IMG/VR virus record: IMGVR_UViG_3300020469_000021
Span: 1 to 64,000 of that record
Direction: 5' to 3' (one strand)
DNA: 64,000 nt
Source of the DNA: a virus
Shown: piece by piece, positions 1-9,358 of the stretch
Layout: each line of letters begins with the position of its first letter
Position numbering within the stretch: the stretch's first letter is position 1
The notes under the pieces: generated by a model
Told to the model about the DNA's origin: nothing
Database searches by the model: none
Seen by the model: the letters and a program-made list of their open reading frames with translations, nothing else
Made by a program: the position numbers and the translations under genes

Positions 1-54
1 ACCCCAACACCCACTCCAACACCCACCCCAACACCTACTCCAACGCCAAGCCCA
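1..54 (+). repeat. Thr-Pro coding tandem repeat, first block (truncated)
   Basis: Six-base units of the ACxCCx type encode alternating Thr-Pro, ending in Ser-Pro. The array starts before the window. Probably a stiff, extended linker in the fibre. Confidence 0.8.
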
Positions 55-3000
55 TCAAACCCACCTCAGCCAGACGCGGGAACACCAAGCACTTTTTCTG
101 GAGGAGGAAGCCTTCCGGGTAATACAGATTTAGGGCATAGTATCTCTACAGAAGTTTACTTCTGGGCAATGGGGTATTCAAACCCAAGGTTTGCCGCAAG
201 GTCAACACTAACCCATCTGGTTGGAAATGATAGCACTTATAGGATTCAAGTTCAAGAGTGGGATTCAAGTTCTTCTAATTATGTAGACCTTCGAAGTACT
301 CAGGCAACTTCCGGCCCACCAAGTGGATCGACTCCGGGTGATACTTGGATGACTGGCAGCAGCTTTCCGCAAAACAATGAGGTTGACGGTCCACAGAGAA
401 TTAGATATAGAAATTATTCTTCTGGTGAGTTAGATTGGTCCGACTGGTTATACTATGATAGGCCCGCAGGCTGGGAATCAATAACATCTACCCCAACACC
501 CACTCCAACACCTACCCCAACACCTACCCCAACACCTACCCCAACACCCACTCCAACACCTACACCTACTCTCACCCCAACACCCACTCCAACACCCACC
601 CCAACACCTACTCCAACGCCTACTCCAACGCCTGCCATATTAATAGCCCAAAGTACTCTGTCTGAAGCAGCTTCTGTAGGAGAAACGTCATTAACAGTTT
701 TAGACGAGTCTGTCTTTCTAGTGGGAGATACTATTGTAATCAGCGAAGGAACTGCACAAGAAGAAACTAATAGCATAACGGGCTTCGGATCCTTATTGAT
801 AACAAATTCACTTCAATTTAATCACTCGATTGGTGCAGTAGTAACAGTAACCAATCGACCGGTAAATCCAGCAAAAACATCTTCTAACTCAGGCTCAACG
901 ACATATTCTTTTTCTGCACTCTCTAATGATTGCGTTGATACAGATAAAGAGCAATTAAACTTTACTGTTGACGGAGGACTTTCAGACTCCTTCTCTCTTG
1001 GAATTGTATGGGGCGAAGCAGATGCAGGCGAATCAAATTATCAAGATTGGGACAATTTTTCATTTTTTGATAGTACTACTTCCGGCAGGTGGGTTGTAAC
1101 TACAGACCAAAGTTTTGCATATCAAGCTCGTGAACTTTCTAGTGATACAACTTATTTTTGGAGGTCTATTTTAACTATTTCAGGAACTACTTACTGGTCT
1201 TCTTCTCAAACTTTTACAAAATTAGATTGCGCTTGGATGCCTACTTATTTTATCGGAAGAGATTCTGATGGAAGTTGGAAAGAAGTTTCTTCAAATATAG
1301 TTTTAAAAGAAGATGGATCGTTTATTGTTCAAAATGGGTTATTTGTTGTAGGGAATAATGAAGAATATTATGACCTACCTAGCTTCATTAAAAATACTTC
1401 GAAAACAATTGAAGATCACACGCTTAATTTGTCATCTTTTGCAACACAATTAGCTCAGGGCGGCACTACATTAGCTTCCGCAGGGATATCTGCAATAACT
1501 GAAGATAGTAGCGGCAACATAGGCATCGGTACTGACAGTCCTAGTCATAACTTACATATTGCTGGTGGAACTCCAGAAATGAAGCTAGAAGGCTCCCAAC
1601 CGAGAATATTTTTGAGTGAAACTGATCAAACAGATTTAAACAACTTGATTAGAAACAACAATTCTGTTTTTCAAATTGATACAGTAACTGACGATGATAG
1701 TTTCATCGCTAATAGATTCAGTATTAACAACACCTCCGGCAATGTCGGAATCGGAACAGATAGTCCTGAAGAACTATTAGATGTTCGTGGATCAATAAAA
1801 ACTAAAAATGGTAATGACGACAGTGAAGTTAAACTAGTTTCAACAGGAGGAATGCCGTACATAAATCTTCAGCGTGGATCTTCTGCCCTTGGTGACTGGA
1901 AAATTAAAGCCAAAGGTAATGGTAGTCAGCAAGTCTTAGTTACTTCGGTTGGTACATCTGATTTAATGACTGTTCAGGCAAACGGTAATATAGGTATTGG
2001 TACTGCGAGTCCTCGGGCTAAATTTGAGGTGGCTAACTCAGCATCTAATTCTGCGCTATTATTTAATTTAACAGGCTCGCAAAAAGCTGCCATTCAATGT
2101 GTTGATGCTGATTCTATCGCAAACAAAAGACCTTTGTTATTGAATCCGGACGGAGGCAATGTAGGTATTGGTACTACGAGTCCTGATCTAGCAAAATTAC
2201 AAATTGAAGGTGATAATGATTTGCTTAGACTTATTTCAACACGGTCTGGTAACTCAGGAGCAGAAATTGCTTTAATACAAAATTCTGATTCCCCTGCAAA
2301 CGAAGATGCGCATGGTATGATTAATTTTATCGGCAACGATACAGATGGTTCAGACCCTTTAGCAAAAACTTTCTCTTCAATAAGGGGTATTACGCATGAC
2401 GCTGCAAATAGTGTGGGGCGGCTAGGTTTATTCACAAGAAATGGAAGTTCATTTTCAGAAGATTTATCTATTGTCAAAGGCAACGTAGGTATTGGTACTA
2501 CGAGTCCTGATGACTTACTGGAAGTTGGAGACGGTACGGCCTCCGCAAATGTAACAATCAACCACCTTGGTGGGACAGGTGCTAATTTCAGAATTAAAAA
2601 TGATGGCGATTTAATGTGGCAGATGGGTATTAATACATCTGGAAATATAAATAACGATTTCGTCATTGACACTTCGATTGATCCAGACAACCCGAAGTTT
2701 ATTATAAAGTCGAGCGGCAACGTAGGTATTGGTACTGCGAGTCCTAGTAGTCCATTGCAGGTAAATACATTTAAGGATGTTACATTAGTAAAGGTAACAT
2801 GTACAAACGGGGAAACCACAATATCTCTGTCAGAGGATTTAACCTCTGTGCTTTCAGCAGGAAATGTAATACGATTTAATAATTCAGGTGGAGGCGATCT
2901 AAGTACTAAAGAATATGAAATAGAGAGTATTACTGATTCATTATTAACATTGACAGAGGCTTTAAATTTTACCGCTGCATTACATATTTCCAAGATCCTA

Positions 3001-3378
3001 CCAACTTTAAATGTTAAATCAGGCAATGTCGGAGTCGGAATAGATAGTCCTATCTCGACACTTCATGTTAAATCATCACTAGATGGTCCTATTTTCGATA
3101 GTGGTGGCACAGACAATGCAAATCATGCATTTCTTGTTCGTGACAATTCTAATAATCAGTTGTTGCGCGTAGAAAACAACGGCAATGTCGGTATTGGTAC
3201 TACGACTCCTAGTGCTCCCCTTGAGATTTCCTCCACATCTGGTGGTCTTATTTTACCTAGAATGACAGCTTCTCAGAAAAATGCTATAACAAGCCCGACT
3301 CGTGGTGAGATGGTGTTTGATGATACAGATAATACGTTTTACGGCTACAACGGAACAAGCTGGGTAGCCCTGCACTAA
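1..3378 (+). CDS. Tail fibre-like structural protein, 5' end cut off by the window edge
   Basis: The frame is open from base 1; the ATG at 169 is internal, so the N-terminus lies outside the window. Visible order: a Thr-Pro block (1-54), a short globular stretch, a second Thr-Pro block (490-633), a beta-rich fibronectin-like part (about 880-1230), then eight GNVGIGTxSP repeats separated by 50-110 residues. The C-terminus carries the [15 protein letters not shown] / [12 protein letters not shown] type ending common in phage and bacterial fibre tips. Composition and repeats fit an elongated receptor-binding or decoration fibre; a host-type adhesin cannot be excluded. The direct neighbour is a glycosyltransferase, which could modify the Thr-rich stalks (inference). 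No chaperone gene is visible downstream. Confidence 0.75.
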   Translation, partial: TPTPTPTPTPTPTPTPSPSNPPQPDAGTPSTFSGGGSLPGNTDLGHSISTEVYFWAMGYSNPRFAARSTLTHLVGNDSTYRIQVQEWDSSSSNYVDLRSTQATSGPPSGSTPGDTWMTGSSFPQNNEVDGPQRIRYRNYSSGELDWSDWLYYDRPAGWESITSTPTPTPTPTPTPTPTPTPTPTPTPTPTLTPTPTPTPTPTPTPTPTPTPAILIAQSTLSEAASVGETSLTVLDESVFLVGDTIVISEGTAQEETNSITGFGSLLITNSLQFNHSIGAVVTVTNRPVNPAKTSSNSGSTTYSFSALSNDCVDTDKEQLNFTVDGGLSDSFSLGIVWGEADAGESNYQDWDNFSFFDSTTSGRWVVTTDQSFAYQARELSSDTTYFWRSILTISGTTYWSSSQTFTKLDCAWMPTYFIGRDSDGSWKEVSSNIVLKEDGSFIVQNGLFVVGNNEEYYDLPSFIKNTSKTIEDHTLNLSSFATQLAQGGTTLASAGISAITEDSSGNIGIGTDSPSHNLHIAGGTPEMKLEGSQPRIFLSETDQTDLNNLIRNNNSVFQIDTVTDDDSFIANRFSINNTSGNVGIGTDSPEELLDVRGSIKTKNGNDDSEVKLVSTGGMPYINLQRGSSALGDWKIKAKGNGSQQVLVTSVGTSDLMTVQANGNIGIGTASPRAKFEVANSASNSALLFNLTGSQKAAIQCVDADSIANKRPLLLNPDGGNVGIGTTSPDLAKLQIEGDNDLLRLISTRSGNSGAEIALIQNSDSPANEDAHGMINFIGNDTDGSDPLAKTFSSIRGITHDAANSVGRLGLFTRNGSSFSEDLSIVKGNVGIGTTSPDDLLEVGDGTASANVTINHLGGTGANFRIKNDGDLMWQMGINTSGNINNDFVIDTSIDPDNPKFIIKSSGNVGIGTASPSSPLQVNTFKDVTLVKVTCTNGETTISLSEDLTSVLSAGNVIRFNNSGGGDLSTKEYEIESITDSLLTLTEALNFTAALHISKILPTLNVKSGNVGVGIDSPISTLHVKSSLDGPIFDSGGTDNANHAFLVRDNSNNQLLRVENNGNVGIGTTTPSAPLEISSTSGGLILPRMTASQKNAITSPTRGEMVFDDTDNTFYGYNGTSWVALH
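490..633 (+). repeat. Thr-Pro coding tandem repeat, second block
   Basis: About 24 six-base units encode (Thr-Pro)n with a single Thr-Leu interruption. The units are near-identical at the DNA level, so copy number could vary by slippage. The antisense strand reads as a meaningless Gly-Val repeat ORF. Confidence 0.9.
1513..3210 (+). repeat. Eight dispersed GNVGIGTxSP repeats in the fibre gene
   Basis: Copies begin near 1513, 1738, 1984, 2157, 2479, 2716, 3025 and 3181. Each encodes GN(V/I)G(I/V)G(T/I)xSP followed by a hydrophobic beta strand. The DNA of the copies is more similar than the spacers between them. Such repeats are widespread in fibre and adhesin proteins and would tile the shaft. 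Confidence 0.85.
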
Positions 3379-3427
3379 GAGTTTAGCTTTATAGATTTTT
3401 AGATATATTATTTCCTCTAAAAAAATC

Positions 3428-3456
3428 TTGACATTACAGAAATTATAGTTTATAAT
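3428..3456 (+). promoter_or_regulatory. Sigma70-type promoter for the gene at 3479
   Basis: Perfect TTGACA (3428-3433), 17-base spacer, perfect TATAAT (3451-3456), with the C before the -35 seen in the other promoters here. Start codon 23 bases after the -10, so a short leader of about 16 bases. Confidence 0.8.
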
Positions 3457-3478
3457 TGGGCATAACTTAATTATAATT

Positions 3479-4033
3479 ATGCTTTCAATATATAAACCAA
3501 ACAAAAGCAATACAGGTTGCGCCTTTCAATTTCAAATAGGTAGAGACAAAAAAAACGAAGAGCACATTCTTTTCATAAGCGCTATCTTGCAGTCGGGGTG
3601 GGACCAGAAGACTCGAGTCGGATCATTTAAAGGCAATGCGGGTAATCCAGAAAAGTCAATTAATGTAAAACTTGGAGAATTTGAACTTGGAGCAATTAAA
3701 AGTTCCATAAAGAACAGACAGCCTTATTCGACTTTTCATCAACACGAGTCAAATCAAACTACAATCCGCTTCACTCCTTGGGATAAACCTTCTAAGATAT
3801 CAATTCTAAATCCTAAGACAAAAAAGCTAGAGGAACAGAGCTTAGTTCTTCCCGCCTTTGGCCTCACCATAACTAGGCACGGAAATAATTCTTTTAGAAT
3901 AGGTCTTGAGCCCGGAGAAGTAGAAGCTTTAAATGCACTCATTGACTTTTACTTCAGCAAACTTTATGACCAAAGACTTCGTAAACAAATTAAAGATTTA
4001 AAAAGAAGAAAAGACGAAAGAGAAGAATCTTAG
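3479..4033 (+). CDS. Hypothetical protein, 184 aa
   Basis: Not recognised. The N-terminal two thirds look beta-rich; the C-terminus is a helix followed by a strongly basic stretch (LRKQIKDLKRRKDERE). The pattern of strands, a final helix and a basic tail would suit a nucleic-acid-binding fold of the PC4/Whirly kind, but no specific motif supports this. It has its own consensus promoter and no Shine-Dalgarno sequence. Six bases separate it from the glycosyltransferase downstream. Confidence 0.6.
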   Translation: MLSIYKPNKSNTGCAFQFQIGRDKKNEEHILFISAILQSGWDQKTRVGSFKGNAGNPEKSINVKLGEFELGAIKSSIKNRQPYSTFHQHESNQTTIRFTPWDKPSKISILNPKTKKLEEQSLVLPAFGLTITRHGNNSFRIGLEPGEVEALNALIDFYFSKLYDQRLRKQIKDLKRRKDEREES

Positions 4034-4038
4034 TCTAG

Positions 4039-5952
4039 ATGAGGAAGAAAAAAATCCTTTTTCATTCTAATCACAGTAAAGTCTTTACTGGGTTTGGTAA
4101 AAATGCAAAAAATATTTTAAAGTATTTGTTTAATACTGGAAAATATGAAATAATTGAAGCTGCAAATGGTTTCGCTTATGGTGATCCGTCTTTAGAGTTT
4201 ATGCCTTGGGAAGCGGTTGGCACTCTTCCCAATAACCCAGCCCAGAGAGCCCAAATTAATAAAGATCCCGGCTTAGCAAAGCGAGCAGCTTATGGATCAG
4301 AAATGATAGATCAAATAATAAAAGAAGTTAAGCCTGATATTTATATTGGGGCAGAGGATATTTGGGCGTTTGATGGATATTGGGATAGAAAATGGTGGAA
4401 TAAATTAAGCTGTATGATTTGGACTACATTAGACAGCTCTCCTATTTTACCAATGGCAGTCAACGCAGCTCCAAAAATAAGTAATTTTTACACATGGGCT
4501 TCGTTTGCATCTGATGAACTGAACAAGCTAGGACATTCTCACGTTAAAACTCTTCATGGCAGTATCGAAACCGATCACTTTTTTAAAATTAAAAATTCTG
4601 ACAGAGAAAAATTAAGAAATAAATTTAATTTAAATAATAATAAATTTATTATCGGTTATGTCTTCAGGAACCAGCTTCGCAAAAGCGTTCCTAATTTACT
4701 CGAAGGTTTTAAAAATTTTTGCAAAGAAAATAAGTCTGCAGATGCAGCCCTACTTCTTCATACTCATTGGTCTGAAGGTTGGGAGATCCCAAGGCTCATG
4801 AAAGAATTTGAGATTCCAGAAGAAAGAGTTTTGACAACTTACTTGTGCAATAAATGCAAAAGGTTTGAAATAAAACCTTTTTCCGGCCAAGATAAGGACT
4901 GTCCTTACTGTAAATCAAAAAAAACTCAGCAAACATCAAATGTTAAGTGTGGCGTTTCGGAAGAGCAATTAAATCAAATATATAATTTGATGGACGTGTA
5001 TTGCCACCCTTTTACTTCTGGTGGTCAAGAAATTCCAATTCAAGAAGCAAAACTTTGCGAGCTTATAACTTTGGTCACGGATTATAGCTGTGGCACAGAT
5101 TCAGTTGGCGAAAGTTCAGGAGGTATGTCACTAAATTGGTCTTCCTATAGAGAACCCGGTACGCAATTTATAAAAGCTACTACAGACCCAATAGACATAT
5201 CAGAAAAGTTGACGCAAGTTTTTCGTATGTCAAAAAAACATAAGTCTAAAATGGGCAAAGATGCTAGAAAATTCGTACTAGAACGTTATGACACAAAAGT
5301 GATAGGAGTGCAGCTAGAAAAAATTATAGATGAGTTACCTTTTTGTGATTGGGATTTTGATTTTTCTGAGAAAAAACGCAATCCAAATTATACTCCACCA
5401 GATATAGAAGACAATGGAGACTGGCTGTGCGACCTTTACAAAAACATTCTTAATACTGATATTGACTCGAACGATGAAGGATATAAGTATTGGATGTCTC
5501 AGTTCTCTGCAGGCAAAGATAGAGAAACGATACTGACTTATTTTAAAAAAATTGCAGCAAAAGAAAACCAAGAGAATTTTGGAAAAAAAGATCTTTCTGA
5601 TTTTTTAGATAATGACGAAGGTAAGAGAATAGCCTTTGTCATGCCTGAAAGCGCTGGGGATGTTTTTATGTCAACGTCTCTTTTATGCAGAATTAAAAAC
5701 CTATATCCAGATCATAATATTTATTTTTTTACTAAGCCACAGTTCTTTTCTTTACTAGACGGAAACCCTTATGTACATAAAGTAATTCCTTACTCTGAAT
5801 CTTGCGAACAACTTCTTTTCCTTGAAGGCGCTGGACCTCATAAAGGATTTTTTGAAGTAGCCTATTTGCCACACATAGGCACTCAAAGACAATTAAACTA
5901 TCTACACAATGGTAAGGACAAAATAGAACTTGATTTAAAATGCACATCTTAG
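4039..5952 (+). CDS. Glycosyltransferase: GT4-like + DUF4214 + first half of a GT9 domain (frame 0 product)
   Basis: 637 aa in three parts. Residues 1-440 resemble a GT4/GT-B glycosyltransferase (FHSNHSKVFTGFGKN start; nucleotide-sugar side with GGQEIPIQEAKLCEL). An inserted zinc-ribbon-like Cys4 knuckle sits at C270/C273 and C288/C291. Residues 460-510 match DUF4214 (LYKNIL...GYKYWMSQF). From about 530 the N-terminal half of a heptosyltransferase-type GT9 domain begins (RIAFVMPESAGDVFMSTS). The stop interrupts this GT9 domain, whose second half is encoded by the overlapping ORF at 5940 in the -1 frame. It probably transfers sugars to a viral or host surface glycan. Family assignment is firm at the superfamily level; substrates are unknown. 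Confidence 0.75.
   Translation: MRKKKILFHSNHSKVFTGFGKNAKNILKYLFNTGKYEIIEAANGFAYGDPSLEFMPWEAVGTLPNNPAQRAQINKDPGLAKRAAYGSEMIDQIIKEVKPDIYIGAEDIWAFDGYWDRKWWNKLSCMIWTTLDSSPILPMAVNAAPKISNFYTWASFASDELNKLGHSHVKTLHGSIETDHFFKIKNSDREKLRNKFNLNNNKFIIGYVFRNQLRKSVPNLLEGFKNFCKENKSADAALLLHTHWSEGWEIPRLMKEFEIPEERVLTTYLCNKCKRFEIKPFSGQDKDCPYCKSKKTQQTSNVKCGVSEEQLNQIYNLMDVYCHPFTSGGQEIPIQEAKLCELITLVTDYSCGTDSVGESSGGMSLNWSSYREPGTQFIKATTDPIDISEKLTQVFRMSKKHKSKMGKDARKFVLERYDTKVIGVQLEKIIDELPFCDWDFDFSEKKRNPNYTPPDIEDNGDWLCDLYKNILNTDIDSNDEGYKYWMSQFSAGKDRETILTYFKKIAAKENQENFGKKDLSDFLDNDEGKRIAFVMPESAGDVFMSTSLLCRIKNLYPDHNIYFFTKPQFFSLLDGNPYVHKVIPYSESCEQLLFLEGAGPHKGFFEVAYLPHIGTQRQLNYLHNGKDKIELDLKCTS
5934..5940 (+). other. Candidate programmed -1 frameshift site T TTA AAA
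   Basis: In the frame of the 4039 gene the codons read gaT TTA AAA tgc, a textbook X XXY YYZ heptamer. It lies 9 bases before the frame-0 stop at 5950-5952. A -1 slip continues directly into the 5940 ORF and joins the two halves of one GT9 domain. A purine-rich AAGGA (5914-5918) lies 15 bases upstream, similar to bacterial stimulatory elements. Confidence 0.55.
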
Positions 5953-7130
5953 AACAATATGCTTTGAGTTGCGGTTTAAAAATAGGACAACCGCATATAG
6001 AGACACTTTTTTACCCAACTGGCGTTGATAAATATATTACAATTCATAATAGTAAAAAGTTTGAATCTAGAAACTACGATTATTTTGGGGATTCAGTTAC
6101 TTCCATGCTACCTTTTTTAAAAAAAGAAGAAATTTCTATTTTTCAAGTTGGTATCCCCGATGACCCACTAATTCCTTACTGCAAAGACTTGAGAGGCAAA
6201 ACAAATTTAAAGCAGCTTGCGTATGTTCTCTCAAAAAGCTTGCTACATATTGGTATAGACAGCCTGCCAATACATCTAGCTTCTCATTTTAAAGTTCCGG
6301 TTGTAGGCCTTTACTCTAATATGTATAAAGAACACTCTGCGCCGTACTGGAAAGAAGATTCTACCACTGTTTTACTAGAAAGCGACAGGAAAGGGTTGAA
6401 ACCTAGTTATGCAAATAAAGAATCTCCAAAGACAATTAACATGATTTGTCCAGATGACATAGCATCTAATAGTTTAGATTTATTAAATATAAATCACGAT
6501 TTAAAGAGCTTGGATTGTTTTTATGTAGGTTCCGATTTTTGCAACATTAGCATTGATGTCGTTCCAAATTTTTTACCCAATGCTCATTTTTCTGGGTCTG
6601 AAGTTTGCATAAGAATGGACAAGTATCACACATCAAGCAATTTAGCTTCTTGGTTAAGCTGCTGTAAATGTAGTATTATTTCTGAAGAACAAATCGACCT
6701 TGCGACAATTTTTTCTTTTAAAAATAATATTAAAAATATTACTTTTATTATATCTGGAGAGCAAGTTAAAATCCCTATAGACTATTTAAAGCTTCTACAG
6801 TCTTCGGGCATTTCTTTTGAGCTTAAGACTGAAGATGAAGATTTAATATCCTCTTATAGAATGCATTATTTTGACTGGAAAGTATCTTCTGTAAAAAAAT
6901 ATTCAAAGAAATGTGTTGACAAATTAGAAAAAATATGCGATACTACTTTCTTTAAAACATCAAAGATTATATTCTCTAACCAAAATAAGTACGCAAGTGA
7001 AGCTCATCAAAAAAAAGAAATCCCAATGCCTCCCCCAGATTCAAAAGGGCCAAATGGAGGAATCCAAATACTAGATGAAGATTTGTTTTGGGAATGGGCT
7101 CCATATTATAAACTATTTAATACTAAATAA
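5940..7130 (+). CDS. GT9 heptosyltransferase second half plus C-terminal extension (fused by -1 frameshift or separate chain)
   Basis: The first about 160 residues carry the C-terminal half of a GT9 domain: LRGKTNLKQLAYVLSKSLL then HIGIDSLPIHLASHFKVPVV and GLYSN, the usual GT9 acceptor/donor region. The rest (about 170-396) is not recognised. It has a weakly repetitive beta/alpha composition and ends in WEWAPYYKLFN. The ATG at 5940 overlaps the upstream stop, so translational coupling is the simple alternative to frameshifting. A GT9 domain with neither half complete would be unusual, which favours a joined product of about 1,030 residues. Confidence 0.7.
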   Translation: MHILEQYALSCGLKIGQPHIETLFYPTGVDKYITIHNSKKFESRNYDYFGDSVTSMLPFLKKEEISIFQVGIPDDPLIPYCKDLRGKTNLKQLAYVLSKSLLHIGIDSLPIHLASHFKVPVVGLYSNMYKEHSAPYWKEDSTTVLLESDRKGLKPSYANKESPKTINMICPDDIASNSLDLLNINHDLKSLDCFYVGSDFCNISIDVVPNFLPNAHFSGSEVCIRMDKYHTSSNLASWLSCCKCSIISEEQIDLATIFSFKNNIKNITFIISGEQVKIPIDYLKLLQSSGISFELKTEDEDLISSYRMHYFDWKVSSVKKYSKKCVDKLEKICDTTFFKTSKIIFSNQNKYASEAHQKKEIPMPPPDSKGPNGGIQILDEDLFWEWAPYYKLFNTK

Positions 7131-7132
7131 AA

Positions 7133-7897
7133 ATGCCAACAGCAAAAAATAAAACAGAACCGCCCTTAAAGCGCGGTAGAGATAAAAACGGATTAATTAC
7201 AGGCGTAGACCATGTTTTTCAAGAAGATGGATTCATCGACTGGAGAGCAATGATAAAACCTGAACATTTATTTCCCAATAAAAATTATTTTGAAACATAT
7301 GACAAGCCAATACCTCAAAGCATCGATGGGCTAAGCGATAATAAACTTTTAATCAAGCTCAGCGGGATTAAAGAGCTTGCTAGGCTAAGAGGCTTTGATT
7401 TGGTAGAGTACAATTTTATAAAGTGTGAACACGACCACGTCGCAGTTTCTTGCAAAATTCGTTTTATAGGTAATTATGAAACAGAAGGTAGCTCGGTAGT
7501 TTTTGAAGATGCAGCAAATGCGACCTTAGATAATACTAGTTCTTTCGCCACCAAGTTTTTAGAAACAATAGCCTGTAATAGAGCTTTTGTAAGATGCGTC
7601 AGAAATTTTTTGAATATTCATATTGTGGGTGTCGATGAAATAGATTCTTCTTCAAAGGATTCCCCAAAACAATCTTCTAAACCCAGTTCTAAAGTCAATG
7701 ATATTTCTCCATCTTCAATACTATCTTCTCATGCCAAAGACAAGCTCGGCTGTAGTAGTTTTGAAGAATTTAAAGATGTTCTTAGAGAACTCTGGAAGAG
7801 CAATCGCTATAAAAATGACTTAATTCAAGATTGGCATTCCTTTGAAGACATTCCCGCAAAAGAAGCTAGAATATTACTTACGCATATAAATTCTTAA
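7133..7897 (+). CDS. Possible single-strand-annealing or recombination protein (Rad52/Erf-like, tentative)
   Basis: 254 aa. The central block (KLLIKLSGIKELARLRGFD; VAVSCKIRF; then SSFATKFLETIACNRAFVR) resembles the pattern of Erf/Rad52-like phage annealing proteins, where a conserved T/A-x-A-x-x-R-A helix follows a beta sheet. A low-complexity Ser/Lys linker (about 178-200) separates a small C-terminal helical domain, another usual feature of such proteins. This is pattern recognition only. Two bases follow the upstream stop, so it is cotranscribed with the glycosyltransferase gene. The 3' end overlaps the convergent gene at 7874 by 24 bases. Confidence 0.4.
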   Translation: MPTAKNKTEPPLKRGRDKNGLITGVDHVFQEDGFIDWRAMIKPEHLFPNKNYFETYDKPIPQSIDGLSDNKLLIKLSGIKELARLRGFDLVEYNFIKCEHDHVAVSCKIRFIGNYETEGSSVVFEDAANATLDNTSSFATKFLETIACNRAFVRCVRNFLNIHIVGVDEIDSSSKDSPKQSSKPSSKVNDISPSSILSSHAKDKLGCSSFEEFKDVLRELWKSNRYKNDLIQDWHSFEDIPAKEARILLTHINS

Positions 7898-8227
7898 AGC
7901 TATAGAAGATAGGCTTGGCCAAGAAAAAGCCGAAAATATTATATAGTAAAAAGGCAAATTAAAGTATTGCTGTATCGCTGTAGATATTAAAATACTTAAC
8001 CAAAAGCCAAAGCATAGACAGCATGTTAACATTTCTCCAAAAGCTCCCCAATTTTTAAATACGTAATCGTCAAAGTCTTCTAGAGTTATTACTTGATGTT
8101 CTTTTTTTAGAATGAAAAACAATATTTCGAAAAACTTTATCTTTATAGAGCTTGAGTAAAAAGTAATTATTAAATTTATACAAACAAGCAATCCCCACAA
8201 GTAAAATTCAAAAAAATTCTCTGTCAT
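7874..8227 (-). CDS. Small membrane protein, 117 aa, with CCLCFGFW motif
   Basis: About three hydrophobic segments: residues 8-24, a central one after a charged loop, and a C-terminal one. The sequence MLTCCLCFGFWLSI resembles the Cys-x-x-x-Cys-x-x-FW signature of small DUF1360-like membrane proteins. It overlaps its upstream partner (8224-8412) by four bases, a translationally coupled pair on the minus strand in an otherwise plus-strand region. Function unknown. Confidence 0.6.
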   Translation of the reverse strand: MTENFFEFYLWGLLVCINLIITFYSSSIKIKFFEILFFILKKEHQVITLEDFDDYVFKNWGAFGEMLTCCLCFGFWLSILISTAIQQYFNLPFYYIIFSAFSWPSLSSIALRIYMRK

Positions 8228-8412
8228 TTTCCGTTTAGTTTTTTAACTATTAATGCTTCAAACTTCGCTCTTAGTCTTCTGGCTTTACACCCAGAGCATC
8301 CCCCGGAATTTCTTTCTTTTATGTATTGATCTTTCAAACTTCGCAGACAAGGATCTCCACAATCAGAATCATCATTTCCAAAAAATTTTGCATTAATTTG
8401 TTGTAAGCTCAC
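8224..8412 (-). CDS. Cys-rich small protein, 62 aa
   Basis: GTG start. It contains CGDPC and CSGCKARR, spaced so that four cysteines could bind a metal. The basic C-terminus suggests a DNA- or RNA-contacting zinc knuckle, but no family is recognised. First gene of the two-gene minus-strand unit; its promoter must lie in the AT-rich stretch 8413-8440 shared with the divergent gene. Confidence 0.5.
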   Translation of the reverse strand: MSLQQINAKFFGNDDSDCGDPCLRSLKDQYIKERNSGGCSGCKARRLRAKFEALIVKKLNGK

Positions 8413-8433
8413 GATATGATTACACTTTTTTTC

Positions 8434-8462
8434 TTGACTTGTTTTTAGAATTGCTATATATT
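8434..8462 (+). promoter_or_regulatory. Leaderless-type promoter for 8472
   Basis: TTGACT (8434-8439), 17-base spacer, TATATT (8457-8462); the start codon lies 10 bases after the -10. A longer upstream TTG-initiated frame would run through this promoter and is rejected. Confidence 0.7.
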
Positions 8463-8471
8463 ATATTCATC

Positions 8472-9035
8472 ATGAGGAAAGTTATAAATAAAAACGGCCC
8501 CAACGCTTTAGAAGGTACAAAAACTTATCTAGTTGGACACATGCAGTATATAAGTGGTCGCGATTGGAGGGAAGATATTACTGAAGATTTAGAGCCTCTA
8601 AAAATTACATGCTTCAACCCTTACGATAAACCTTTCATTAAAGACGTTGAAGAAGACGAGGCAACCAGACAAGAAATGGATGTCTGGATGAAGACAAAAC
8701 AATACGATAGGGTAACAGATAGAATGAAAACAGTTAGAGCTTATGATCTAAATTTAGTTGATCGCTCAGATTTTATTGTTGCGCATTTAGTCCCAGATGT
8801 AGCCAGTTGGGGCTCTGCTGAAGAGATCGTCACAGCCGTAAGAATGAAAAAGCCTGTATTTGTCAGCATGGAAGGTGGCAAAGCTAAGACTCCCTTATGG
8901 ATGCTTGGCATGTTTCCTCATAAATATATTTATAATAATGTTGACGAAATAGTTGATATGCTTTATGCTATACATAATGGCGAAAAAGACATTGATAGCG
9001 ATAGGTGGAGATTACTTAGAAAAAGATATAGATAA
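8472..9035 (+). CDS. Nucleoside 2-deoxyribosyltransferase-like / DUF4406-type protein
   Basis: 187 aa. Features of the nucleoside-deoxyribosyltransferase-like Rossmann fold: an N-terminal strand TYLVGHMQYISGRDWRED, the middle RAYDLNLVDRSDFIVAHLVP, and ASWGSAEEIVTAVRMKKPVF, where Glu of the SxGSxxE-type motif is the usual nucleophile position. Family members cleave or exchange N-glycosidic bonds; in phages they are often linked to nucleotide or NAD metabolism. The start at 8472 is chosen because it sits at the predicted transcription start. Confidence 0.55.
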   Translation: MRKVINKNGPNALEGTKTYLVGHMQYISGRDWREDITEDLEPLKITCFNPYDKPFIKDVEEDEATRQEMDVWMKTKQYDRVTDRMKTVRAYDLNLVDRSDFIVAHLVPDVASWGSAEEIVTAVRMKKPVFVSMEGGKAKTPLWMLGMFPHKYIYNNVDEIVDMLYAIHNGEKDIDSDRWRLLRKRYR

Positions 9036-9047
9036 GGAGATAAAGTT

Positions 9048-9122
9048 ATGGAATTATTATGGGTTTTATGGTCAGTTGCCATCGGGGTTTATTGGCTTTT
9101 CATGCATAGTTTTAAATGGTAA
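9048..9122 (+). CDS. Single-span membrane peptide, 24 aa
   Basis: MELLWVLWSVAIGVYWLF type hydrophobic peptide preceded by AAGGAG seven bases before the ATG, one of the few clear Shine-Dalgarno sequences here. It overlaps the next gene by seven bases. Confidence 0.45.
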   Translation: MELLWVLWSVAIGVYWLFMHSFKW

Positions 9123-9358
9123 TAGTAAGTAGTATAGAAGAGCTAGGATATATTCAAAGGTTGCAGGAACCTACTGAAGAACTTTTGAACAATCTTGTGG
9201 ATCAGTTTATTTCTAAATTTGGAGTAGATTTTTTTTCTTCTGCTTTTACAATAATTATATTGTGCAACGATAATTTTTTTCATGTAATAAAGAGCTCTTC
9301 GAACAGACCTATACCGTATGAACCTATTTGTAACTTATCAACTTTTGTCCAGTCATGA
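9116..9358 (+). CDS. Hypothetical protein, 80 aa
   Basis: Not recognised. N-terminal acidic helix (SIEELGYIQRLQEPTEELLN) followed by a hydrophobic strand IIILCND. The start overlaps the membrane peptide and the stop overlaps the next ATG (ATGA), so it is part of a coupled string 9048-10492. Confidence 0.5.
   Translation: MVIVSSIEELGYIQRLQEPTEELLNNLVDQFISKFGVDFFSSAFTIIILCNDNFFHVIKSSSNRPIPYEPICNLSTFVQS

Noticed and set aside
453-776. Minus-strand ORF of 107 aa with a long Gly-Val repeat
   Set aside because: Antisense shadow of the Thr-Pro repeat in the fibre gene.
2094-3026. Minus-strand ORF of 310 aa
   Set aside because: Antisense of the fibre gene; its repeated VPIPTLP is only the complement of the GNVGIGT coding repeat.
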